Counted from the first letter of the stretch, positions 7,366-15,820 are shown. The stretch is DNA of 22,197 nucleotides from AC-37 sp035275105 (GCA_035275105.1 DATENL010000297.1:1-22197), one strand, 5' to 3'. The notes: generated by a model not told the origin, from the sequence alone. Numbers and translations are program-made.

Positions 7366-9792
7366 CTAACGGTGCCCGACGAACGTGGCGACCGTCTGGA
7401 TCCCGGTCGGCCGGTTGGCGTAGCGGATCTCGGCCATGTTGATCGGCTGGAACCGCTTGCGCTCCGCCGTCGCGTCGGCTCGCCAGCCGCGCGGATTCGG
7501 GCCCTGCTTCCTGGCGAGTCGGTTCCCGGCCCGGTCGAGCGCCTCCCACAGGAGCCGGCGGCACCTGGTCAGGTCGCCCTTGCCGCAGTAGCGCCGGCTG
7601 TAGCGGCCGCGCACCGGCCGGCCGAGCATCGTGCGGAGGTCCTTGTCCAGGTAGCCCATCCAGCTCTCGGACTGCTGGTCGACCGGGTCGTCGTAGATCT
7701 TCTGGAAGGTCGCGAGCTGGTCGGCGAGCTTCCTCCCGAGCGTCTCGTCCATGGCGGCGTGCGCGAGCCCGAACCACGCCTCGTCCATGATCGCCGCGCC
7801 GGGGTGATCGATCAGGCCGTCGAGGTCACGGTCGAGCCGGCTGCCGCCGGCCTTCCGCCAGCGCCTGAGGATCCGCAGCATCTCGGCGTCGCGCGCGTTC
7901 GGCGCGCCCTTCGACAACACGGCCGCGAGCGTCGGCAGGAACATGACCGCGCGCACGTCCTGCGTGGCGGCGGCGTTCATCGCGCTGGTGAGCGACGCCA
8001 GGTCGTGCATCCGCCGCTTCTGGAGCCCGCGCCGCAGCAGCTCGTTGCGCTGGATCGACTGGTAGCTCCACTGCTTGTCGGACGCCTGGAACCCGTGCGC
8101 CGCCACGTTGTTCCAGTTGGTCATGATCCCGTCGTGCGGGTCGGTGCCGTGCGGGTGGGCGTCCGCCGGCAGGAAGCCGCGCCACTCGTGGTCGCCGTCG
8201 CCGTTCGTCGGCAGCCCTGGATCGACGTCCCTCGCGCGGAGCGGCAGCCGCCCGGCGGTGTACTCCGCGACGTGGGTCGAGTCGGCATACAGCGCGTTGA
8301 ACGTCAGCGGCACCCGGCCGAACGCGCGGAAGAACGATTGCGGGTCCCTCACCCGGCCGACCGACATGTCCTGGAACGCGAGCTGGAACAGCGCCTCGCG
8401 GCCGCGTGAGCTGCGCTTGGAGGAGATCGCGACGCGGCGGCCCTCGCTCCTCGCGTAGGCGATCACGGGGCCGTGCACGGTGGTCCGGAAGACGACCTCG
8501 CGCGCCGGCTCGCCGTTCCCCGCCGACAGCCTGCCGGCGTCGAACGTGCCCATCTTCCGGCACCGGCCCCTGTAGCGGTAGTGGAGGTCGTCGCCGCACA
8601 GGGTCTCGGCGAAGTGGTCGATGATGTCCGAGCCGGCCGAGGTGAGCGAGCTGGCGAAGTCCTCGCCGCGCCCGATCAGCATGTAGCCGGGGAACGGCGG
8701 TGCCGTGGCGCCGCGCCAGTGCTCGCCCGGCGCGTTGAAGTCCATCTCGTACGTCAGGCCCGGATAGAAGTAGCCGATCTGCGGGCCGCCGATGAACAGC
8801 GGATGGCCCGTCTTCGAGCGCCGGGCCGACACCATCAGCACGTTGCTGGCGTGCTGCTCCGCGCTCGCGCGGGCCGGCGGGACGCCGGTGAGCTCGAGGG
8901 AGCCGTTGTCGAGCACCACGTTGCCCGTCGCGTGCCTCGGCACGCGGCCGTACGGGAAGCGCCCGTCGACCGTCACGGTGGTCTCGGGGTCGTTGCGCTC
9001 GCGCAGGTCGTTGAAGACGGCCAGACCGCCCGTCGGGCCGAAGCGCTTCCGCAGCCCGTCGAGGAACTGCGAGCGGCGCGCCTCGTCGCCGCCGCCCTGC
9101 CCGAGGAACTGCGCGAGCAGGGCGTTCGACGCGTAGATGTCCGGGCGCGCGAACGGCTTCTGCGCGCCGCCGTCGAACTCGAGCCGCGCGTTCAGGCCCT
9201 GGATGTAGACGTCGATGTCGTGGAGCAGCTGCGCGCCCTTCGGACCGGCGCGCTTCAGCACCTGCGTCTGGCGCGCGACGAACGCGCGCGTCCGCGCGCT
9301 CGGCTCGAACGTGCGCACGGCCCTGACCTGGTCGAACGCGTTCAGGTTCGGCGGGTCGACTGCCGCGAGGTACGAGTCGCCGCGCGCGACCGCGAGCACC
9401 AGCGCGCGGTCCTCGGCCATCACCCAGCCGGCGCCCCATGTCGCGTCGTCGCGCGTCTTGCCGGTGATGTGCGGCACGTTGAAGGCGTCGCGGACTATCC
9501 GGAGGCCCTTGCGCGGCGTCGGCTCGACGCGCCGCGGGGGCGGGCCCCCCACGCCGAGAGCCGCCGACTTGAAGTACCTCATGAGGTCGGGCGCCGTGAC
9601 ACGGTCGAACAGCGGCGTCAGGCCGTCATACATCCTGGCCTGGCGGTCGGCGCCCGCCGGCGGCGGCACGGCGCCGTACTGGCCCGACGGGACGACGTTG
9701 CGGGCGAAGCCCGCGTAGTCGCGGGCAAGCGCGGTTGCCGCAGCCGGGCCAAGGACCACGAGGACGGCCGCGACGCAGCCGATACGGCGCAC
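7366..9792 (-). CDS. Secreted penicillin acylase family protein (upstream copy)
   Basis: An 808-residue Ntn-hydrolase precursor paralogous to the next gene. GTG 9792 is chosen because it begins a signal peptide (RRIGCVAAVLVVLGPAAATALA); the frame stays open to 10086, but that extension is antisense to potA. Family motifs include LRIVRDAFNVPHITGKTRDDATWGAG, then VMAEDRA, the cleavage site HA-Ser316-Asn317 with the canonical SN pair, FIGGPQIGYFYPG, TVHGPV, EWRGFLP and TNWNN. Ser316 should become the free N-terminal nucleophile after autocleavage. The alpha region has an insertion relative to the downstream copy. A TACGCT element 7 nt before the GTG could be its -10. It is the first gene of the two-gene unit. 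Substrate unknown. Confidence 0.92.
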   Translation of the reverse strand: MRRIGCVAAVLVVLGPAAATALARDYAGFARNVVPSGQYGAVPPPAGADRQARMYDGLTPLFDRVTAPDLMRYFKSAALGVGGPPPRRVEPTPRKGLRIVRDAFNVPHITGKTRDDATWGAGWVMAEDRALVLAVARGDSYLAAVDPPNLNAFDQVRAVRTFEPSARTRAFVARQTQVLKRAGPKGAQLLHDIDVYIQGLNARLEFDGGAQKPFARPDIYASNALLAQFLGQGGGDEARRSQFLDGLRKRFGPTGGLAVFNDLRERNDPETTVTVDGRFPYGRVPRHATGNVVLDNGSLELTGVPPARASAEQHASNVLMVSARRSKTGHPLFIGGPQIGYFYPGLTYEMDFNAPGEHWRGATAPPFPGYMLIGRGEDFASSLTSAGSDIIDHFAETLCGDDLHYRYRGRCRKMGTFDAGRLSAGNGEPAREVVFRTTVHGPVIAYARSEGRRVAISSKRSSRGREALFQLAFQDMSVGRVRDPQSFFRAFGRVPLTFNALYADSTHVAEYTAGRLPLRARDVDPGLPTNGDGDHEWRGFLPADAHPHGTDPHDGIMTNWNNVAAHGFQASDKQWSYQSIQRNELLRRGLQKRRMHDLASLTSAMNAAATQDVRAVMFLPTLAAVLSKGAPNARDAEMLRILRRWRKAGGSRLDRDLDGLIDHPGAAIMDEAWFGLAHAAMDETLGRKLADQLATFQKIYDDPVDQQSESWMGYLDKDLRTMLGRPVRGRYSRRYCGKGDLTRCRRLLWEALDRAGNRLARKQGPNPRGWRADATAERKRFQPINMAEIRYANRPTGIQTVATFVGHR

Positions 9793-9844
9793 GCCGGCCA
9801 GCGTAGTCGCTGTACACCGCGGCAGATCGAGCGCCCGTCTTTGG

Positions 9845-9881
9845 GCCGCCGCGGCCAGCGTTGTTGATTTGCCGCTGCGGC
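9845..9881. promoter_or_regulatory. Paired palindromic boxes at the pot promoter (candidate operators)
   Basis: Two copies of GCCGCNGCGGC lie at 9845-9855 and 9871-9881, with centres 26 bp apart. Each has perfect 5-bp arms and is followed by CAGC, so they also form a 15-bp direct repeat with one mismatch. The first sits just upstream of the proposed -35 and the second sits between -35 and -10, where a bound protein would block RNA polymerase. The sequence is GC-rich, so chance is possible. No regulator gene is visible nearby. Confidence 0.4.
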
Positions 9882-9892
9882 CAGCAGATAAT
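9864..9892 (+). promoter_or_regulatory. Sigma70-type promoter of the pot operon
   Basis: TTGATT (9864-9869) and GATAAT (9887-9892) are separated by exactly 17 bp and match the -35 and -10 consensus at four and five of six positions respectively. The -10 ends 9 nt before the GTG at 9902, so the transcript would be leaderless or have a leader of only 1-3 nt; no Shine-Dalgarno is present before that GTG, which agrees. This is the best promoter match I found in the window. Confidence 0.65.
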
Positions 9893-9901
9893 CGCCGTCC
9901 G

Positions 9902-10972
9902 GTGAGCATCAGCGAGCCCGAGACCCATTCGCCCGAGGGCAACCCGGCCGCCGCGCCGGACATCGGGCTGGTGGGCCTGCGCAAGGCGTTCGGGGACGTG
10001 GTGGCGGTCGACGGGGTGGACCTCGAGATCGCGGTGGGCGAGTTCTTCACCATGCTCGGCCCGTCGGGGTCGGGGAAGACGACCACGCTGAGGCTGATCG
10101 CCGGCTTCGAGCGTCCCGACGCGGGCCGTGTCGAGCTCGGCGGGGTCGACGTCTCCGGCCAGCCGCCCTACCAGCGCGACGTGAACACCGTCTTCCAGGA
10201 CTACGCGCTGTTCCCGCACATGAGCGTCGCGGACAACGTGGCCTACGCGCTGCGGGTTCGCAAGGTCGGCAGGGCCGAGCGCGCGGAGCGCGCGGCGGAG
10301 GCGCTCCGCATGGTGCGGCTCGAGGGCTTCGGCGACCGCCGGCCGATGCAGCTCTCGGGCGGGCAGCGCCAGCGCGTGGCGCTCGCGCGCGCGATCGTGA
10401 ACAACCCTCGCGTGCTCCTGCTCGACGAGCCGCTGGGTGCGCTCGACCTCAAGCTGCGCGAGCAGATGCAGGTGGAGCTGAAGCAGATCCAGCAGCGCGT
10501 GGGCATCACGTTCGTCTACGTGACGCACGACCAGGACGAGGCGCTCGCGATGAGCGATCGCATCGCGGTCTTCAACGAGGGCCGGGTGGAGCAGGTGGCG
10601 CCGCCCGCGGAGCTCTACGAGCGCCCCGCCACCGAGTTCGTCGCCGGCTTCGTGGGCACGTCGAACACCGTCGAGCTCGACGGCCGTCGCTTCACCGTCC
10701 GGCCGGAGAAGGTCCGCCTCGCGGACCCCTCCGACCCGCTGCCGCAGGGATTCGAGGGCGCGACCGGGCGGATAGGGGACGTGACCTACCTCGGCATGGT
10801 CACGCGCTACGCCGTCGAGCTGGACCGCGGCGGCGAGGTCGTCGCCGTGGCGCAGAACCTCGAGACCTCTTCTCAGGACGCCCTGGAGCAACACAACCGT
10901 GCGGTGCGGGTCCAGTGGCGGACGGAGCACACGTTCAGCACGGACTCGGAACCAGGAGGAGGACGTACATGA
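9902..10972 (+). CDS. potA: Spermidine/putrescine-type ABC transporter ATPase
   Basis: A 356-residue ABC ATPase that powers polyamine-type import at the cytoplasmic face of the membrane. Motifs with GTG 9902 as residue 1: Walker A GPSGSGKT (53-60), Q-loop in FQDYALFPHMSV (Gln99), signature LSGGQ (151-155), Walker B VLLLDEP (171-177), H-loop His209, then a C-terminal TOBE domain (from about 265) as in PotA/FbpC-type importers. The GTG start is preferred over the upstream TTG 9869 because the TTG overlaps the promoter -35 and the GTG has the right spacing for a leaderless start. Its TGA overlaps the ATG of potD (ATGA). Polyamine specificity rests on the operon context. Confidence 0.92.
   Translation: MSISEPETHSPEGNPAAAPDIGLVGLRKAFGDVVAVDGVDLEIAVGEFFTMLGPSGSGKTTTLRLIAGFERPDAGRVELGGVDVSGQPPYQRDVNTVFQDYALFPHMSVADNVAYALRVRKVGRAERAERAAEALRMVRLEGFGDRRPMQLSGGQRQRVALARAIVNNPRVLLLDEPLGALDLKLREQMQVELKQIQQRVGITFVYVTHDQDEALAMSDRIAVFNEGRVEQVAPPAELYERPATEFVAGFVGTSNTVELDGRRFTVRPEKVRLADPSDPLPQGFEGATGRIGDVTYLGMVTRYAVELDRGGEVVAVAQNLETSSQDALEQHNRAVRVQWRTEHTFSTDSEPGGGRT
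10954..10959 (+). promoter_or_regulatory. Strong Shine-Dalgarno of potD
   Basis: AGGAGG, continuing into GAGGAC, lies 9 nt before ATG 10969 and inside the last codons of potA. It decides the potD start over the in-frame upstream ATG-like codons and suggests high translation of the binding protein relative to the ATPase, which is usual for ABC importers. Confidence 0.75.
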
Positions 10973-12156
10973 GCATCGGAGGATTGAGGCTCGTCCGGCT
11001 GTGGCGGCCGTTCGCGATATGCGCCGTCGCGCTTGCGAGCGTGGCGCTCACCAGCGCGGGCTGCGGCGACGACGACGAGGGGTCCTCGGGCAGCAAGCTG
11101 CCCCAGACGATCGGCAAGGGCGAGGGGCAGCTCAACCTGATCGCGTGGGAGGGATACACGGAGGCCGACTGGGTCAAGCCGTTCGAGAAGCAGACCGGCT
11201 GCAAGGTCAACGCGAAGTTCGGCGGCTCCTCGGACGAGATGGTCACCCTGATGCGCCAGGGCGGCGGCGGCCAGTACGACATGGTCTCCGCGTCGGGCGA
11301 CGCTTCGCTGCGGCTGATCAAGGGTGGTGACGTCCAGCCCGTCAACGTCGCGCTGATCCCCAGCTGGCAGGACTTCATCCCGCAGCTCAAGTCGCCGCCG
11401 ACGAACACCGTCGACGGCAAGCACTACGGGGTGTCCCTCCAGTGGGGCCCCAACGTCCTGATCTACAACACCGACGACGTCAAGCCGGCGCCCGACAGCT
11501 GGGCCGCCGTCTACGACCCGAAGTACAAGGGCAAGCTGACGGTCCCGGACAACCCGATCCAGATCGCCGACGCCGCGCTCTACCTGTCGAAGACCCAGCC
11601 GGCCCTCGGGATCACCGACCCGTACGAGCTGAACCAGAAGCAGCTCGACGCGGCGGCCGACCTGCTGAAGAAGCAGAAGGGCCTCGTGAAGAAGTACTGG
11701 GCGCTCGCCTCGGACGAGATCGACCTGTTCAAGAACGGCGACGTCGTGATCGGCGCCGGGTGGCCTTACCAGACGATCACGCTCCAGGACGCGAAGGTCC
11801 CCGTCAAGGACCTGATCCCCAAGGAGGGCGCGACGGGCTGGCTCGACACGTGGATGCTGTCGGCCAAGGCCAAGCACCCGAACTGCGCCTACGAGTGGAT
11901 GAAGTACATCTCCACGCCGAAGGTGCAGGCCCAGCAGGCGCTGTCGTTCGGCGAGACGCCCGCGAACACCAAGGCGTGCGCCGAGATGGACAAGATCCAG
12001 AAGGGCGGATGCAAGCGGTACCACGCCGACGCGCCGGCGTCGTACTTCAACAGCATCAAGTTCTGGAAGACGCCGGTGGCCGACTGCGGCAACGGCAAGA
12101 CGGACTGCACCGACTACACGGTGTGGCAGCAGAAGTGGACGGAGATCAAGGGCTGA
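10969..12156 (+). CDS. potD: Polyamine-type substrate-binding lipoprotein
   Basis: A 395-residue extracellular solute-binding protein of the PotD/PotF family. The N-terminus is a lipoprotein signal peptide with a relaxed lipobox SAGC, giving a lipidated Cys32, followed by an acidic GDDDEG linker. The mature protein shows LIAWEGYTEADWVKPFEKQTG, YGVSLQWGPNVLIYN, GAGWPYQ (Trp265) and GWLDTWML (Asp293); by eye Trp265 and Asp293 line up with E. coli PotD Trp229 and Asp257, which contact spermidine. The position of PotD Glu171 seems to be Asn/Pro here, so the ligand may differ. Four or more extra cysteines near the C-terminus are unusual for PotD. ATG 10969 overlaps the potA stop and has a strong Shine-Dalgarno. 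Confidence 0.9.
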   Translation: MSIGGLRLVRLWRPFAICAVALASVALTSAGCGDDDEGSSGSKLPQTIGKGEGQLNLIAWEGYTEADWVKPFEKQTGCKVNAKFGGSSDEMVTLMRQGGGGQYDMVSASGDASLRLIKGGDVQPVNVALIPSWQDFIPQLKSPPTNTVDGKHYGVSLQWGPNVLIYNTDDVKPAPDSWAAVYDPKYKGKLTVPDNPIQIADAALYLSKTQPALGITDPYELNQKQLDAAADLLKKQKGLVKKYWALASDEIDLFKNGDVVIGAGWPYQTITLQDAKVPVKDLIPKEGATGWLDTWMLSAKAKHPNCAYEWMKYISTPKVQAQQALSFGETPANTKACAEMDKIQKGGCKRYHADAPASYFNSIKFWKTPVADCGNGKTDCTDYTVWQQKWTEIKG

Positions 12157-12163
12157 CGGTTAG

Positions 12164-13078
12164 ATGCCGGTAGCCGAGGCCGCCGCGGCGGGCCGCCCCT
12201 CGGGGCTCGCCCGCCGCGGCTCGGCCGCGCTCTTCCGCTGGCCCTGGCTGCGCGGAGCGCTCACGCTGGTGGCGCCGCTGGGGTGGTTCGTGCTGATCTA
12301 CCTCGCGGCGCTCGCGGTGCTGTTCGTGTCGGCGTTCTGGACCGTCGACCCGTTCACCGGCGACGTGGTCCACAAGTGGTCCACGCGCAACTTCGACACG
12401 CTGCTCAGCACCGACGCGTACCGGTCGATCGCTTTCCGCACGATCGGGATCGCGGCGGCGGTCACCGTCACGGACGCCCTGCTCGCGTTCCCGTTCGCCT
12501 ACTACGCCGCCCGGATCGCGCCGCGGCGGCTCCAGACGCTGCTGTTCGTCCTCGTGCTGCTCCCGCTCTGGTCGAGCTACCTCGTGCGGGTGTACGCGTG
12601 GCGGCTGATCCTCGCGCACAACGGCGCGCTCAACTGGTCGCTCGACAAGGTCGGGTTCGGCGGCCTCGACGTGGGCTACTCGAACTGGGCGATGTGGATC
12701 GTCTTCTCCTACATCTGGCTGCCGTTCATGATCATGCCGATCTGGGCGGCGATCGAGCGCGTGCCGGACTCGTACCTCGAGGCCTCCGGCGACCTCGGCG
12801 CGCGCGGGTGGACGACGTTCCGGCGCGTGCTGCTCCCGCTCGCGCTTCCCGGCGTCGTGGCCGGCTCGATCTTCACGTTCTCGCTCACCCTGGGCGACTA
12901 CATCACGCCCGTGCTGATCGGCGGCGCGGGCTCGGACTTCATCGGCAACGTCGTGTACCGAAACGTCGGCATCGCCAACAACGTGCCGTTCGCCGCGGCG
13001 TTCGCGACGGTGCCGTTGGTCGTGATGGGGGTCTACCTGGCGATCGCGCGCCGGCTGGGCGCGTTCGAGGCGCTGTGA
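12164..13078 (+). CDS. potB: Polyamine-type ABC transporter permease (PotB-like)
   Basis: A 304-residue inner-membrane permease with about six hydrophobic segments: roughly 33-58, 91-115, 124-145, 174-198, 228-250 and 275-297. The EAA coupling loop, YLEASGDLGARGWTTFRRV (204-222), contacts the PotA ATPase. The order ATPase, binding protein, permease, permease and the VRVYAW/LPLWSSYL segment fit PotB. ATG 12164 follows the potD stop by 7 nt, with AAGGG further upstream as a weak ribosome site. Its TGA overlaps the GTG of potC. Confidence 0.92.
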   Translation: MPVAEAAAAGRPSGLARRGSAALFRWPWLRGALTLVAPLGWFVLIYLAALAVLFVSAFWTVDPFTGDVVHKWSTRNFDTLLSTDAYRSIAFRTIGIAAAVTVTDALLAFPFAYYAARIAPRRLQTLLFVLVLLPLWSSYLVRVYAWRLILAHNGALNWSLDKVGFGGLDVGYSNWAMWIVFSYIWLPFMIMPIWAAIERVPDSYLEASGDLGARGWTTFRRVLLPLALPGVVAGSIFTFSLTLGDYITPVLIGGAGSDFIGNVVYRNVGIANNVPFAAAFATVPLVVMGVYLAIARRLGAFEAL

Positions 13079-13932
13079 CCGAGACCCGCGCCACCCGGAT
13101 CGCGCTCGCCGTCTGGACGGCGGCGATCGTGGCCTTCCTCCTGGCGCCGATCCTCATCATCGCCCTCTACGCGTTCAACTCCTCGAACGTCCAGGGCTGG
13201 CCGATCGACGGGTTGTCGACGAAGTGGTTCGGACAGACGTTCCGCGACGAGGGCATGCGCGACGCGTTGTGGCTGTCGGTCCGCGCCGCGCTCGTGGCGA
13301 CCACGATCGCGCTTCTGCTCGGCTCGGCGGCGGCGTTCGGCGTCAGCCGCTTCCGCTTCTTCGGCCGCGAGGCGATCTCGTTCCTCGTCGTTCTCCCGAT
13401 CGCGCTGCCCGGCATCATCACCGGCATGGCGCTGAACTCGTTCTTCGAGTTCTGGGGCGTCGACCTGACCTACTGGACGATCGTCATCGGCCACGCCACC
13501 TTCTGCATCGTGATCGTCTACAACAACGTGCTCGCGCGGCTGCGGCGCACGTCGGGCTCCCTGATCGAGGCGTCGTCGGACCTCGGCGCGGACGGCTGGC
13601 AGACGTTCCGGTTCGTCACCTTCCCGCTGATCTCGACCGCGCTCGTGGCCGGCGGGCTGCTCGCGTTCGCGCTGTCGTTCGACGAGGTGATCGTGACCAC
13701 GTTCACGGCCGGGGCGCAGAACACGCTGCCGCTCTGGATCTTCGGCAAGATCAGGCTGGGCCAGCAGCTCCCGGAGGTCAACGTGGTCGTGCTGCTCGTC
13801 CTGACCGTCACGATCGTGCCTGTGGTGCTCGCCCAGCGCCTCACGCGCGACACGGGCGCGCTCCGGCGCGGGGCCGTGCCCGCCGCCGGCGGGAGCGCGA
13901 CGGCCGCGACCGCTCCGGCTACTTCCGCGTGA
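13075..13932 (+). CDS. potC: Polyamine-type ABC transporter permease (PotC-like)
   Basis: A 285-residue permease, second half of the transmembrane channel. Hydrophobic segments fall near 9-34, 66-90, 100-125, 131-155, 185-205 and 235-255, with the EAA loop LIEASSDLGADGWQTFRFV (163-181). FNSSN after the first segment and the FDEVIVTTF block are typical of PotC. GTG 13075 overlaps the potB TGA (GTGA) and is chosen because the longer open frame upstream only runs out of frame through potB. The last 14 bp overlap the end of the converging metalloprotease gene, so the hydrophilic Ala/Thr-rich tail is encoded partly in shared DNA. Confidence 0.92.
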   Translation: MTETRATRIALAVWTAAIVAFLLAPILIIALYAFNSSNVQGWPIDGLSTKWFGQTFRDEGMRDALWLSVRAALVATTIALLLGSAAAFGVSRFRFFGREAISFLVVLPIALPGIITGMALNSFFEFWGVDLTYWTIVIGHATFCIVIVYNNVLARLRRTSGSLIEASSDLGADGWQTFRFVTFPLISTALVAGGLLAFALSFDEVIVTTFTAGAQNTLPLWIFGKIRLGQQLPEVNVVVLLVLTVTIVPVVLAQRLTRDTGALRRGAVPAAGGSATAATAPATSA

Positions 13933-15742
13933 CGAAGGTCCAGCCGCGCGCCGGGGCCGCGAGCGGGTTCATGTCGCGGTCGACGATCGACGAGCCGAGC
14001 TCGAGCTCGTAGCGCTCACCGGGGTCGAGCGGCTCGCGCGGCACGAGCGTGACCCGCCGGCCGTCGTGGCTGCGCTTGACCCGCACCCGCACGCGCTTGC
14101 CGCGCGAGTCGCGCAGGCGAATCGAGCGGAGGCTGCCCCTGTCGAGCGCGGCCGAGAAGTTGAGCACCACGCGCGCCTTGCGCGAGACACGCGCGCCCGC
14201 GGCCGGCGTGGCGGCCGTCAGCTTGAGCGGCGCGAAGCGGTTCGACACACGCGCCCTGACGGCCTGGCGGTCGTTGGCGTAGGCCCACGCGCCGGTGGTC
14301 TGGGAGAACCCGTTGGGGTCGGAGTCCGCGTTGACGATCACCGCGGTGACGCGGCTGAAGCGACCCGGTCGCGCGAGCACGACGCTGCCGCCGCCGCCCC
14401 TGGGAAGCCGCTTCAGCGCGACCTCCACCCGGCCTGTCGCCTCCGGCCCGACGCGGCCGACGAGCGCAAGCGCCCCCGCCGTGCCGCGCGGCAGCGATCC
14501 GACGAGCTTGATCCGCGGGTCGGGGGTCGGCCTCACGTCGGCGAGCACGTACGCGGTGTGGTCGAGCCGGCCCTCGAGCACCCCGGAGCCGGGCGCGAGG
14601 CGGCGCGGCGAAGCGCGCCTCAGGTCGGGCCAGAGGGCGGAGTCGCCGTCCCGGAACGGCCCGGCGGAGGACCGCCACTCGGCCGTGTCGGCGGCGAAGC
14701 GGGCGAACGCCTGGAAGAACGAGGACCCGTGGGCGTTGAGCGCCGCGTCGTAGGCGCCCGGCGCGAACGAGGCCGGGATCGTGGCGGTCGAGCGCTCCCA
14801 GGCGGCGCGGATCACGCCCGCGCCGTAGTGCGAGTCGACCCAGCGGGCGAACGCGGCGTCGCCGTAGGCCTTCAGGTTCACCGGGTCGGTCTGGTCGAGC
14901 TCGTCGAAGGCCGTCAGCGGGACGTCGCTCATGAGGCTCCACGAGTTGAGGTAGGCGAGGTAGTCGTTGACGTCGGGGTAGACCACGTCCTCCGCCCAGA
15001 CGGCGGTCGACTCCATGAACCACGAGTCCTGGAACACGTCGTAGGTGAACTGGAGCACGTGGTTGTACTCGTGCGCCGCCGTCACCTGCATCGGCGCGAG
15101 GTAGTTCGCGTAGCGCGCGAACTGCGAGCGGCTGTAGTCGTTGTCCATCACCAGGTAGGCGTGCTGCGAGTTGCCGTGCTGGCCGGGGTCGGGCGCCGAG
15201 TAGCCGAAGATCCCCTGGCTGCCGACGTCCTTGATGTAGACGTCGACCCTGTCGCCCTGCCCGCCGGTCCTGCCGTCGCTGCGCGGAGCACGCCAGCCGA
15301 GCCGGCCGTTCTCGACCGCGTGGACCTGCTCGAAGACCTGGGACATCGTGCGGATGTAGTCCGGGACGCCGTCGCCGCCCGAGGAGACCGCCGGGGGCGC
15401 GTCCGCGCCCTCGTCCACCCAGTGGATGCAGAAGTGGGCCGAGCAGAGCGGCGGGTCGTGCGTGGCCCCGGTGAAGTCGACGTCCCCGCTGCGCGTGCCG
15501 GCCGTGGTCAGCGGCCGCTCGAGCAGGCGCCGCGCGCGCGTGCGGTCGCGGCCGTGGAGGGACGGGAGCCGGACCGCCAGCTCCTTCAGCGCCAGCGTCG
15601 CGTCGGCGCCCGGCTTCGCGGAGTGCCCGCGGAGCGTGGACTCGGCCTTGTGGAGCGCGCGCTCGGCGCGTGCGGAGGCAGCCGCGCTCGGCGCAGCGAC
15701 GGTCAGGCCGCATAGGGCGATGAGGGCGATCCGCTTGCGCAA
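13919..15742 (-). CDS. Secreted HExxH metalloprotease (MXAN_6640-like) with Big_5 domain
   Basis: A 607-residue protein with an N-terminal Sec signal (RKRIALIALCGLTVAAPSAAAS). The catalytic core has HEYNH (224-228), a zincin HExxH motif, preceded by an APMQVTAA strand and followed by WFMESTAVWAEDVVYPDVNDYL, where Glu244 is a good third zinc ligand. This layout fits the MXAN_6640-type putative metalloproteases. The C-terminal about 100 residues (RKARVVLNFSAALDRGSLRS to the end) look like a Big_5/SbsA Ig-like domain, common in surface proteins. The start is TTG 15742, supported by GAGAGGA 5 nt upstream and by the signal peptide beginning at once. It is divergent from the crotonase gene. Protease activity is inferred from the motif. 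Confidence 0.83.
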   Translation of the reverse strand: MRKRIALIALCGLTVAAPSAAASARAERALHKAESTLRGHSAKPGADATLALKELAVRLPSLHGRDRTRARRLLERPLTTAGTRSGDVDFTGATHDPPLCSAHFCIHWVDEGADAPPAVSSGGDGVPDYIRTMSQVFEQVHAVENGRLGWRAPRSDGRTGGQGDRVDVYIKDVGSQGIFGYSAPDPGQHGNSQHAYLVMDNDYSRSQFARYANYLAPMQVTAAHEYNHVLQFTYDVFQDSWFMESTAVWAEDVVYPDVNDYLAYLNSWSLMSDVPLTAFDELDQTDPVNLKAYGDAAFARWVDSHYGAGVIRAAWERSTATIPASFAPGAYDAALNAHGSSFFQAFARFAADTAEWRSSAGPFRDGDSALWPDLRRASPRRLAPGSGVLEGRLDHTAYVLADVRPTPDPRIKLVGSLPRGTAGALALVGRVGPEATGRVEVALKRLPRGGGGSVVLARPGRFSRVTAVIVNADSDPNGFSQTTGAWAYANDRQAVRARVSNRFAPLKLTAATPAAGARVSRKARVVLNFSAALDRGSLRSIRLRDSRGKRVRVRVKRSHDGRRVTLVPREPLDPGERYELELGSSIVDRDMNPLAAPARGWTFVTRK

Positions 15743-15766
15743 GGGAATCCTCTCGGGATGGGTCGG

Positions 15767-15791
15767 CCGCGGAGCGCGGTTGCTTTAGGGT
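15767..15791 (+). promoter_or_regulatory. Candidate promoter/operator of the crotonase gene
   Basis: TAGGGT (15786-15791, within TTTAGGGT) is a plausible -10, placing the transcript start near 15798 and leaving a leader of about 23 nt. A perfect 5-bp-arm inverted repeat, CCGCG-GAG-CGCGG (15767-15779), lies just upstream, where the -35 should be; no -35 consensus is seen. The gene has a proper Shine-Dalgarno (AGGAG, 15811-15815), unlike the leaderless-type genes of the window. Confidence 0.35.
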
Positions 15792-15820
15792 CAGGCGCAG
15801 GCGAACTGCGAGGAGAGCTC

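Noticed and set aside
9869..9901. TTG 9869 as the start of potA.
   Set aside because: It overlaps the -35 element and adds 11 residues with no family similarity; GTG 9902 fits the promoter and the ATPase N-terminus.
7366..10086. A longer start for the upstream penicillin acylase at 10086.
   Set aside because: The extra 98 residues are antisense to potA and its promoter and would bury the clear signal peptide that starts at GTG 9792.
12283..13932. A 549-codon plus-strand open frame suggesting a fused permease.
   Set aside because: Its first 264 codons are an out-of-frame reading of potB with Arg-rich, non-membrane sequence; the real protein begins at GTG 13075.
3220..13932. A polyamine catabolism cluster formed by the aldehyde dehydrogenase and the pot operon.
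   Set aside because: The genes are on opposite strands, separated by about 5 kb with unrelated genes, and no putrescine oxidase or aminotransferase is present.
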